From contig NZ_CP013418.1 of the NCBI RefSeq assembly GCF_001524445.2, positions 620,001 to 684,000 on the forward strand: 64,000 nt of DNA. The letters are read 5' to 3'. This document shows, one piece after another, positions 57,401-64,000 of the stretch. The stretch is from Burkholderia savannae (GTDB taxonomy: Bacteria > Pseudomonadota > Gammaproteobacteria > Burkholderiales > Burkholderiaceae). Every line of letters begins with the position of its first letter. The first letter of the stretch is position 1. Under the pieces are notes generated by a model. That model searched no databases and had not been told where the DNA came from. It worked only from the letters and a program-made list of their open reading frames with translations. A program made the position numbers and the translations under genes.

Positions 57401-58256
57401 GGACGAGAAAGTCCGCTTTCGCGACATCCAGGCGCAGCCGCGCAAGATCATCTCGTCGCCGACGTGGAGCGGAATCGAATCCGAGCACGTGTCGTACAAC
57501 GCGGGCTACGTGAACGTGCACGAGCTCGTGCCGTGGCGCACGCTGAGCGGGCGGCAGCAGCTCTATCAGGATCATCCGTGGATGCGCGCGTTCGGCGAGT
57601 CGCTCTGCGCATACAAGCCGCCCGTCGATACCGGCAGCTACGCGCACATGGTCGGCCAGCGCTCGAACGGCAATCCCGAGATCGTGCTGAACTTCATCAC
57701 GCCGCATCAGAAGTGGGGCATCCACAGCACGTACACGGACAACCTGCTGATGCTGACGCTCTCGCGCGGCGGGCCGATCGTCTGGATGTCGGAGCGCGAC
57801 GCGCAGACGATCGGCGTCGCCGACAACGACTGGATCGAGTGCTACAACGCGAACGGCGCGCTGTGCGCGCGCGCCGTCGTGAGCCAGCGCGTGCCGCGCG
57901 GGATGGTGATGATGTATCACGCGCAGGAGAAGATCGTGAACACGCCGGGCTCGGAGATCACCGGCACGCGCGGCGGCATCCACAACTCGGTCACGCGCGT
58001 GTCGCTGAAGCCGACGCACATGATCGGCGGCTACGCGCAGCTGTCGTACGGCTTCAATTATTACGGCACCGTCGGCTCGAATCGCGACGAGTTCCTGATC
58101 GTGCGCAAGATGAAACGGATCGACTGGCTCGACGACGAAAACGAAAACGAAAGCGAACGCGCGCGCGCAGGCGGCGCGGCCGCCGCACCGTCGGCCGCAC
58201 CCGCTGCTCCGGGTGAGCCGGCCGCACGCAATGCCGACGCAGGAGAAACGCGATGA
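54420..58256 (+). CDS. narG: Respiratory nitrate reductase, alpha subunit
   Basis: The 1278-residue catalytic subunit reduces nitrate at a bis-MGD molybdenum site on the cytoplasmic side of the inner membrane. The N-terminal His/Cys set for the FS0 4Fe-4S cluster is seen in [18 protein letters not shown] and GCSRGAS. The Mo-ligand region [20 protein letters not shown] and the [13 protein letters not shown] motif are intact. The length matches NarG (about 1250). A 40-residue Ala-rich, charged C-terminal tail is an addition. The ATG at 54420 follows AAGGA. The stop overlaps the narH start (ATGA). The leading twin-arginine-like vestige is weak, as usual for NarG. Confidence 0.97.
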   Translation: [1278 protein letters not shown]

Positions 58257-59782
58257 AAATCCGCGCGCAGATCGCAATGGTGCTCAATCTCGACAAGTGC
58301 ATCGGCTGCCACACGTGCTCGGTCACGTGCAAGAACGTGTGGACGAGCCGCGAAGGGATGGAGTACGCGTGGTTCAACAACGTCGAGACGAAGCCGGGCA
58401 TCGGCTATCCGAAGGACTGGGAGAACCAGGAGCGTTGGCGCGGCGGCTGGAAGCGGCGCGCGGACGGCAGGATCGAGCCGCGCCTCGGCGGCAAGTGGCG
58501 GCTGCTCGCGCAGATCTTCGCGAATCCGCATCTGCCGGAGATCGACGATTACTACGAGCCGTTCACGTTCGACTACGCGCATCTGCAGGAAGCGGGCGAC
58601 GCGCGCGCGATGCCTGTCGCGCGGCCGCGCTCGCTCGTGAGCGGCGAGCGGCTCGAGAAGATCGAGTGGGGGCCGAACTGGGAGGAGATTCTCGGCGGCG
58701 AATTCGAAAAGCGCTCGAAGGACTACAACTTCGATCACGTTCAGAAGGACATCTACGGACAGTTCGAGAACACGTTCATGATGTACTTGCCGCGGCTGTG
58801 CGAGCACTGCCTGAATCCGGCGTGCGTCGCCGCGTGCCCGTCGGGCTCGATCTACAAGCGCGAGGAAGACGGCATCGTGCTGATCGATCAGGACAAGTGC
58901 CGCGGCTGGCGAATGTGCGTGTCCGGCTGTCCGTACAAGAAGATCTACTACAACTGGCAAAGCGGCAAGGCGGAGAAATGCATCTTCTGCTATCCGCGCA
59001 TCGAGGCGGGGCAGCCCACCGTGTGCTCGGAGACCTGCGTCGGCCGCATTCGCTATCTCGGCGTGCTGCTGTACGACGCGGATCGCATCGGCGACGCGGC
59101 GAGCGTCGAGCGGGAAACGGATCTGTACGGTGCGCAACTGTCGCTCTTTCTCGATCCGAACGATCCGGCGATCGCCGCTCAGGCGGAGCGCGACGGCGTG
59201 CCGGCCGCGTGGCTCGACGCGGCGAGGCGCTCGCCCGTCTACAAGATGGCGATCGACTGGAAGATCGCGTTCCCGCTGCATCCGGAGTACCGGACGCTGC
59301 CGATGGTCTGGTACGTGCCGCCGCTGTCGCCGATCAACGCGGCCGCGAACAGCGGCACGCTCGGGATGAACGGCTATTTGCCCGACGTCGAATCGCTGCG
59401 CATTCCGCTGCGCTATCTCGCGAACCTGTTGACGGCGGGCGACGAAGCGCCGGTGAAGCTCGCGCTCGAGCGGCTGCTCGCGATGCGCGCGTTCATGCGC
59501 GCGCGGCATGTCGATCGCGTCGACGCGCCGGGCGTGCTGAAGCAGGCGAGCCTGTCGATCGCGCAGGTCGACGAGATGTATCGCTATCTCGCGATCGCGA
59601 ACTACGAGGATCGCTTCGTGATCCCGACGACCCATCGCGAATACGCGGAGGACGCGTTCGATCTGCGCGCGTCGTGCGGCTTCTCGTTCGGCAACGGCTG
59701 CTCGGGCGGCACGTCGGAGGCGAGCCTGTTCGGCATGAAGAAAGGCCAGCGGACGATTCCGATCAAGGAGGTGGAGCGATGA
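58253..59782 (+). CDS. narH: Respiratory nitrate reductase, beta subunit
   Basis: The 509-residue electron-transfer subunit holds one 3Fe-4S and three 4Fe-4S clusters. The four cysteine groups are present: CIGCHTCSVTCKN near the start, CEHCLNPACVAACPSG, CRGWRMCVSGCPYKK (Trp replaces one Cys, giving the 3Fe-4S cluster) and CIFC, then CSETCVGR. It passes electrons from NarI haem to NarG. Length is normal. The start overlaps the narG stop by four bases and its own stop overlaps the narJ start, so translation is coupled along the operon. Confidence 0.97.
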   Translation: MKIRAQIAMVLNLDKCIGCHTCSVTCKNVWTSREGMEYAWFNNVETKPGIGYPKDWENQERWRGGWKRRADGRIEPRLGGKWRLLAQIFANPHLPEIDDYYEPFTFDYAHLQEAGDARAMPVARPRSLVSGERLEKIEWGPNWEEILGGEFEKRSKDYNFDHVQKDIYGQFENTFMMYLPRLCEHCLNPACVAACPSGSIYKREEDGIVLIDQDKCRGWRMCVSGCPYKKIYYNWQSGKAEKCIFCYPRIEAGQPTVCSETCVGRIRYLGVLLYDADRIGDAASVERETDLYGAQLSLFLDPNDPAIAAQAERDGVPAAWLDAARRSPVYKMAIDWKIAFPLHPEYRTLPMVWYVPPLSPINAAANSGTLGMNGYLPDVESLRIPLRYLANLLTAGDEAPVKLALERLLAMRAFMRARHVDRVDAPGVLKQASLSIAQVDEMYRYLAIANYEDRFVIPTTHREYAEDAFDLRASCGFSFGNGCSGGTSEASLFGMKKGQRTIPIKEVER

Positions 59783-60471
59783 GCGACGCACCGCTCGAGC
59801 CGCGCGGCGCGGTGTACGCGGCGCTGTCGGCGCTGCTCGATTATCCGGGCGACGCGCTCGTCGACGCGCTGCCTTCGATCGACGCGTGCCTGCGCGACGC
59901 GAAGGGATTGACGAACGGCGCGCGCGCGGGGCTCGCGCGCCTTGTCGCGTATCTCGGCGAGCGCGACTTGCTGACGCTGCAGGAGAACTACGTCGCGCTC
60001 TTCGATCGCGGCCGCGCGACGTCGCTGCATCTGTTTGAGCACGTGCACGGCGAATCGCGCGACCGGGGCCAGGCGATGGTCGATCTGCTGCAGATGTACG
60101 AGCGGCACGGGCTCTATCTGAGCGCGCACGAGTTGCCCGATTATCTGCCGGTGTTCCTCGAATATCTGTCGCGGCTGCCGGAGCGCGACGCGCGCAATCT
60201 GCTCGAGGAGACGGCCGAGATTCTGCAGGCGCTGGCAACGGCGCTCGCGAAGCGCGGCAGCCATTACGGCTTCGCGATCGGCGCGCTGTTGTCGCTCGCG
60301 GGCAAGGGGCGGGCGGACGTGCCCGAGTCGCCGGACGACGATGCGCACACGGCAGTCGATCACCGCGCGCTCGACGCCGACTACGCGGACGAACCGGTTC
60401 GCTTCGTCGGCGCGGAGACGCCGGGCGCGGCGGAGCCCGTGCGGTTTTACGACAAGCGGCCGGGCCGCTAG
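59779..60471 (+). CDS. narJ: Nitrate reductase molybdenum-cofactor assembly chaperone
   Basis: The 230-residue cytoplasmic chaperone binds NarG and helps insert the molybdenum cofactor and FS0 cluster. The helical NarJ/TorD-type core is recognisable (YAALSALLDYPGDALVDALPS, then LFEHVHGESRDRGQAMVDLLQMY and LPDYLPVFLEYLSRLP). The C-terminal part is acidic and variable. The ATG at 59779 overlaps the narH stop. The stop codon at 60469-60471 touches the left end of an inverted repeat, and narI begins only 235 bp later, an unusually wide gap. Confidence 0.95.
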   Translation: MSDAPLEPRGAVYAALSALLDYPGDALVDALPSIDACLRDAKGLTNGARAGLARLVAYLGERDLLTLQENYVALFDRGRATSLHLFEHVHGESRDRGQAMVDLLQMYERHGLYLSAHELPDYLPVFLEYLSRLPERDARNLLEETAEILQALATALAKRGSHYGFAIGALLSLAGKGRADVPESPDDDAHTAVDHRALDADYADEPVRFVGAETPGAAEPVRFYDKRPGR

Positions 60472-60560
60472 GGAAACGCTGATCAAAGGCCGGATTCGCG
60501 CTACTGAGCATGGCCCGACAAGGGTTTGCGGCGCTGCGAGCGATTGAATCAGTGTTTCCC
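60471..60560. mobile_element. MITE-like inverted-repeat element between narJ and narI
   Basis: GGGAAACGCTGATCAA at 60471-60486 is matched in inverted form by TTGAATCAGTGTTTCCC at 60544-60560, with one mismatch and one extra base. The 90-bp unit is non-coding and resembles terminal inverted repeats of an IS5-like element, with no transposase. It splits a junction that is normally tight. No clear target duplication is seen. Confidence 0.6.
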
Positions 60561-60706
60561 CAGGTCGCGCAACGGGCCGCGCGCGGCCGTCTGGCCGACG
60601 GCGCGACGATGCGAAGGCCGGCGGCGCGGGCGGGCGGCGCAAGGCCCTGGCGCAGGATCAACGAAGTACCCGGCGAAAGTACCCGGCGAAAGATCAGGAG
60701 AAGCCC

Positions 60707-61390
60707 ATGAGCGATTACTTGAATACGTTTCTGTTCGGCCTCTATCCGTACCTCTGTCTCGCGGTGCTGCTGATCGGCAGCCTGATCCGCTTCGATCGAG
60801 AGCAGTACACGTGGAAGAGCGATTCGTCGCAGTTGCTGCGGCACGGCGCGCTGCGGCTCGGCAGCAACCTGTTCCACTGGGGCGTGCTCGTCGTCGTGAT
60901 CGGCCACTTCGCCGGCTTTCTCGCGCCGCACTGGCTCGTGTCGCCGTTCCTGTCGGCGTCCGCGCATCAGCTCGTCGCGATGGTGGGCGGCGGCGCGGCG
61001 GGCGCGGTCGCGATCGTCGGGCTCACGATCCTGATCGCGCGGCGGCTCGGCGACGCGCGCATTCGCCGCAACAGCCGCAAGTCCGACATCCTGATCGTGC
61101 TGATGCTCTGGGCGCAGCTCGCGCTCGGGCTCGGCACGGTCGTGCTGTCCGCGCGGCACATGGACGGCGCGATGTTCGAGGTGCTGACCGACTACGTGAA
61201 GGGCGTCGTCACGTTCCGGCCGGGCGTCGCGGATCTGCTCGCCGGCGTGCCGTGGACGTATCGCGCGCACATCCTGCTCGGCTTCACGATTTTCCTCGTG
61301 TCGCCGTTCACGCGGATGGTGCACATCTGGAGCGGGTTCGCGTCGCTCGCGTACCTGATCCGGCCGTACCAGCTCGTGCGCAAGCGTTGA
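60707..61390 (+). CDS. narI: Respiratory nitrate reductase, gamma subunit (cytochrome b)
   Basis: The 227-residue membrane protein has five helices and takes electrons from quinol. Histidine pairs for the two b haems are in SSQLLRHGALRLGSNLFHWGVL (helix 2 region) and the C-terminal YRAHILLGFTIFLVSPFTRMVHIWSG. It anchors NarGH to the membrane. AGGAGA precedes the ATG at 60707. The wide gap to narJ contains an inverted-repeat element. The PPIase gene follows after 10 bp. Confidence 0.97.
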   Translation: MSDYLNTFLFGLYPYLCLAVLLIGSLIRFDREQYTWKSDSSQLLRHGALRLGSNLFHWGVLVVVIGHFAGFLAPHWLVSPFLSASAHQLVAMVGGGAAGAVAIVGLTILIARRLGDARIRRNSRKSDILIVLMLWAQLALGLGTVVLSARHMDGAMFEVLTDYVKGVVTFRPGVADLLAGVPWTYRAHILLGFTIFLVSPFTRMVHIWSGFASLAYLIRPYQLVRKR

Positions 61391-61400
61391 CGAGCAGCTG

Positions 61401-62198
61401 ATGAATACGATCGACGAAACCCTCGACGCGGGGGCGCATGCGCGCGTGAGCGTCAACGGCGTCGAGATCGGCGCGGCCGAGATCGCCGACGAGCGCGCGC
61501 ACCATGCCGACGCCGGCGATCCGCTCGACGCGGCGCGGCGCGCGCTCGTGGTGCGCGAACTGCTGCGGCAGCGCGCGATCGCGCTCGGCCTCTGCGCCGA
61601 AGGCGCGCCGCTCGACGACGACGCGCTCGACGCGCTGCTCGAGCGCGAGCTCACGCACTTGCCGCAGCCGGCGCGCGAGGACTGCGAGCGCTACTACCGG
61701 AACCACGCGGCGCGCTTTCGCCGGCGCGACATCGCCTACGCGAGCCACATCCTGTTCGCGGTGACGGACGCGACGCCGCTCGCGCCGCTGCGCCGCGAGG
61801 CCGAAGCGACGCTCGCGCGCGTGCTCGCCGATCCGCAAACGTTCGAGGCGCTCGCGCGCGAGCTCTCGAACTGCCCGTCGGCGAGCGTGGGCGGCAGCCT
61901 CGGGCAGCTGCTGCGCGGCGATTCGGCGCCGGAGTTCGAGGCGGCCGTGTTCGATGCGCCCGACCTCGGCGTGCTGCCGCGCCTCGTGAACACGCGCTTC
62001 GGCTTTCACATCGTGCGGATCGAGCGCCGCGTGCCGGGCGATCCGGTGCCGTTCGACGCGGTCGCCGCCGACATCGCCGCGTTCCTCGCCGAGCGCGTGC
62101 GGCACAAGGCGATCCAGCAATACGTGACGATTCTCGCGAGCGGCGCGCGCGTCGAGGGCGTCGCGTTCGGCGACGCGAACGGCCCGCTGGTTCAATGA
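61401..62198 (+). CDS. PpiC/parvulin-type peptidyl-prolyl isomerase of the nar operon
   Basis: The 265-residue protein has an N-terminal helical region and a parvulin domain (about 110-205: YASHILFAVTD, then FEALARELSNCPSASVGGSLG and FGFHIVRIERR). This is the layout of NifM-like and PpiC-like chaperones. No signal peptide is seen, so it is cytoplasmic and may help NarG fold or mature. It is 10 bp after narI and 24 bp before narK, hence co-transcribed. A similar gene follows narI in Pseudomonas. Confidence 0.9.
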   Translation: MNTIDETLDAGAHARVSVNGVEIGAAEIADERAHHADAGDPLDAARRALVVRELLRQRAIALGLCAEGAPLDDDALDALLERELTHLPQPAREDCERYYRNHAARFRRRDIAYASHILFAVTDATPLAPLRREAEATLARVLADPQTFEALARELSNCPSASVGGSLGQLLRGDSAPEFEAAVFDAPDLGVLPRLVNTRFGFHIVRIERRVPGDPVPFDAVAADIAAFLAERVRHKAIQQYVTILASGARVEGVAFGDANGPLVQ

Positions 62199-62222
62199 AC
62201 TGATCGGGAAAGGAGGGCGGAC

Positions 62223-63497
62223 ATGGTCTCACAGCACGATTCCGGCGCGCTCGACCATGCGCCGGCGATTCCCGCGCGCGCGTGGTCGGTGCTTTTCGCG
62301 AGCACGTTCGCGTTCCTCGTCTGCTTCGTCGTCTGGATGATGTTCGGCGTGCTCGGCATCCAGCTGCGCGAAGACTTGCATCTGAACGCGACCGAGTTCG
62401 GGATGCTCACGTCGACGCCCGTGCTGACGGGCGCATTGATGCGGCTGCCGCTCGGCGCATGGACCGACCGCTTCGGCGGGCGCATCGTGATGACGGTGCT
62501 GCTCGTCGTCTGCGCGGTGCCCGTCTATGCGGTCAGCTACGCGACCGCGCTTTGGCAGTTCCTGCTGATCGGGCTCTTTCTCGGCTGCGTCGGCGCGTCG
62601 TTCGCGGTCGGCACGCCATACGTCGCGCGCTTCTTCCCGCCACAGCGGCGCGGGCTTGCGATGGGCGTGTTCGGCGCGGGTACGGCCGGCGCGGCGGTCA
62701 ATCTGTTCGTCACGCCGCTGCTGCTCGCCGCGTACGGCTGGCGCGTCGTGCCGCGCGTGTACGCGGTCGCGCTTCTCGTCACCGCGGCGATCTTCTGGTT
62801 CGCGTCGGCGCCCGATCCCGGCGCGGGCGCGCAAAAGGGCTCGTGGCTCGAATCGTTCGGGGTGCTGCGCGATCGGCGCGTGTGGAAGCTCTGCCAGTAC
62901 TACTCGATCACGTTCGGCGGCTTTACGGCGCTGTCGCTGTGGATGCCGCAGTACCTGAAGAACGGCTATGGAATGTCGCTTGTCGCCGCGTCCGCGTTCG
63001 CGGCGGGCTTCTCGCTGCCGGGCTCGGTGCTGCGCGCGCTCGGCGGCGCGCTCGCCGACCGCTACGGCGCGCACGCGGTCACATGGTGGGGGTTGTGGGT
63101 CGCGTGGATTTGCCTGTTCCTGCTGTCCTATCCGCCGACCGACCTCGTGATCCACACGGTCGACGGCACCGCGACGCTGCGTCTCCATATTCCGCTCGCC
63201 GCGTTCGTCGTGCTGACGTTCGTGTTGGGCGCCGTGTTCGCGTTCGGGATGGCGTCGACGTTCAAGTACGTCGCCGACGATTTTCCGGACAACATGGGCG
63301 TCGTCACCGGCATCGTCGGGCTCGCGGGTGGGCTCGGCGGCTTCCTGCTGCCGATCATCTTCGGCGCGCTCGTCGACTTGCTTCGCGTGCGCTCGACGTG
63401 CTTCATGTTCCTGTACGGGATCGTCTGGGTGTCGCTGATCATCCTCTATCTGGCGGAGATCCGGCGCGTGCCGATCGCGGGCGCCGCCGCGCGCTGA
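62223..63497 (+). CDS. narK: Nitrate/nitrite MFS transporter
   Basis: The 424-residue membrane protein has 12 helices of the NNP (nitrate-nitrite porter) family. The signatures are LMRLPLGAWTDRFGGR in the first loop, the nitrate motif FGAGTAGAAVNLFVTP in helix 5 and GIVGLAGGLGGFLLPIIFGAL in helix 11. It exchanges nitrate for nitrite or imports nitrate with protons. AAGGAGGG precedes the ATG. It is the last gene of the nar operon; placing narK at the 3' end is less common than at the 5' end. Confidence 0.94.
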   Translation: MVSQHDSGALDHAPAIPARAWSVLFASTFAFLVCFVVWMMFGVLGIQLREDLHLNATEFGMLTSTPVLTGALMRLPLGAWTDRFGGRIVMTVLLVVCAVPVYAVSYATALWQFLLIGLFLGCVGASFAVGTPYVARFFPPQRRGLAMGVFGAGTAGAAVNLFVTPLLLAAYGWRVVPRVYAVALLVTAAIFWFASAPDPGAGAQKGSWLESFGVLRDRRVWKLCQYYSITFGGFTALSLWMPQYLKNGYGMSLVAASAFAAGFSLPGSVLRALGGALADRYGAHAVTWWGLWVAWICLFLLSYPPTDLVIHTVDGTATLRLHIPLAAFVVLTFVLGAVFAFGMASTFKYVADDFPDNMGVVTGIVGLAGGLGGFLLPIIFGALVDLLRVRSTCFMFLYGIVWVSLIILYLAEIRRVPIAGAAAR

Positions 63498-63501
63498 ACG
63501 A

Positions 63502-63831
63502 TCACGCGGCCTGCTCGGCGCCGGCAGGCGGCGCGTGCGGCTCGGCCGCGGCGCTGCGTTCGGCGCTCGACGGCGGGCGCTTGCGCGCGGAAGGTTCGAG
63601 GATGCTCGTCGCGTCGCCGAGGAAGAGCCAGTGAACCTGGCCGGGCGCGGACGCGTCCGATTCGCGGATCCAGTTCGCGCCGCAGGCGCGGCAGCGGAAC
63701 TTGCCGATCATGAGCGGCTTGCGAAACAGCGGCCGCAGCTTGGTCGGCTTGCCGAGCGCATCGAGCGGAACATCGCCCGACTCCGGATGCCGCTCGGCGA
63801 GGAGCGGCTGACAGACATCACAAGGTATCAT
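63502..63831 (-). CDS. Small zinc-ribbon-like protein, unknown function
   Basis: The 109-residue product has two CxxC pairs: CDVC near residues 4-7 and CRAC near 47-50. They are spaced like a zinc ribbon around LFRKPLMIGKFRCRACGANWI. The last 40 residues are low-complexity Ala/Pro/Ser. I do not know the family. It faces narK, the two stops being only four bases apart, and has no operon partner within the window. Confidence 0.65.
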   Translation of the reverse strand: MIPCDVCQPLLAERHPESGDVPLDALGKPTKLRPLFRKPLMIGKFRCRACGANWIRESDASAPGQVHWLFLGDATSILEPSARKRPPSSAERSAAAEPHAPPAGAEQAA

Positions 63832-63890
63832 TGCTGCTTTCTACGGCACGGCACGACAAGGTGCGACACGGGCGCGCACGCGCCCACGAA

Positions 63891-64000
63891 TCAGGCGGTG
63901 GTCTTGCGGCGCGGCTGCGGCTTCGCGGCGCCGCGCGGGGCGACCGGGCTGCGCGTCTTGTAGCTCACGCCGTGCTGCTCGAGATAATCCCGAATCATCT
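63891..64000 (-). CDS. Partial basic protein cut by the right window edge
   Basis: A minus-strand frame ends at a stop at 63891-63893 and is still open at the window edge. The visible part reads MIRDYLEQHGVSYKTRSPVA and has a very basic, Pro/Arg/Lys-rich tail. A methionine occurs at 63998, but the true start may lie outside. The tail recalls nucleic-acid-binding proteins. No family can be assigned. Confidence 0.5.
   Translation of the reverse strand, partial: MIRDYLEQHGVSYKTRSPVAPRGAAKPQPRRKTTA

Noticed and set aside
63891..64000. H-NS-type nucleoid protein for the partial gene at the right edge
   Set aside because: The visible tail is basic but lacks the H-NS DNA-binding motif. Too little is visible to name it.

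Overview
The window is high-GC, gene-dense bacterial DNA that looks like a Burkholderia of the pseudomallei group (B. pseudomallei, B. thailandensis or B. oklahomensis), probably from the second chromosome. This rests on protein resemblance, strong GC bias at third codon positions, many 6-9 bp tandem repeats, and a mix of accessory metabolism and anaerobic respiration. It is inference, not a database match. No rRNA, tRNA, CRISPR array or complete insertion sequence was seen.

Layout. (1) 1-5719: sulfate-ester scavenging. An ABC permease tail, an AtsA-type arylsulfatase, a private TonB-ExbB-ExbD energiser and the ABC ATPase lie in one plus-strand run. (2) 5720-9718: two large microsatellite arrays, a DM13 protein, a cupin and a phytanoyl-CoA dioxygenase-like protein. 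(3) 9719-15706: DeoR regulator with MFS exporter, an old-yellow-enzyme oxidoreductase divergent from its MerR regulator, a decayed divergent hydrolase/LysR pair and a GNAT acetyltransferase. (4) 16200-20707: a minus-strand group of an M24 peptidase, a PF10118-type metal hydrolase, a secreted c-haem/beta-propeller protein and a small membrane protein, behind a TetR-like palindrome. (5) 21560-33411: CPA2 antiporter, SDR plus arabinose-type binding protein, a second PBP3/FtsI-like transpeptidase, a chemoreceptor, a MobA-like nucleotidyltransferase and a cysteine-less isochorismatase-fold protein. (6) 33748-37419: iron uptake (TonB receptor, Sel1 protein, PiuC). (7) 37661-38956: aspartate carbamoyltransferase fused to an N-terminal helix-turn-helix, with matching palindromes in its promoter and inside its gene. 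(8) 39226-43407: entericidin, IclR regulator, MHS-type transporter and 4-hydroxyphenylpyruvate dioxygenase. (9) 43525-48993: a type III polyketide synthase with a Rieske oxygenase, and a secreted CocE-type hydrolase. (10) 49341-63497: a complete nitrate-respiration locus with FNR regulator, a degenerate receiver protein, a CHASE-PAS histidine kinase with NarL-type regulator, and narGHJI-ppiase-narK.

How the parts work together. In the last block FNR would sense oxygen and the two-component pair a further signal. NarGHI would reduce nitrate at the inner membrane, NarJ and probably the parvulin would help assembly, and NarK would move nitrate and nitrite. In the first block TonB-ExbBD would energise an outer-membrane receptor for sulfate esters, the ABC system would import them, and AtsA would release sulfate. 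The most original signals are the HTH-aspartate carbamoyltransferase with its operator pair, the type III PKS/Rieske pair, the 16200-20707 group, and the Glu-for-Asp receiver inside the nitrate locus.
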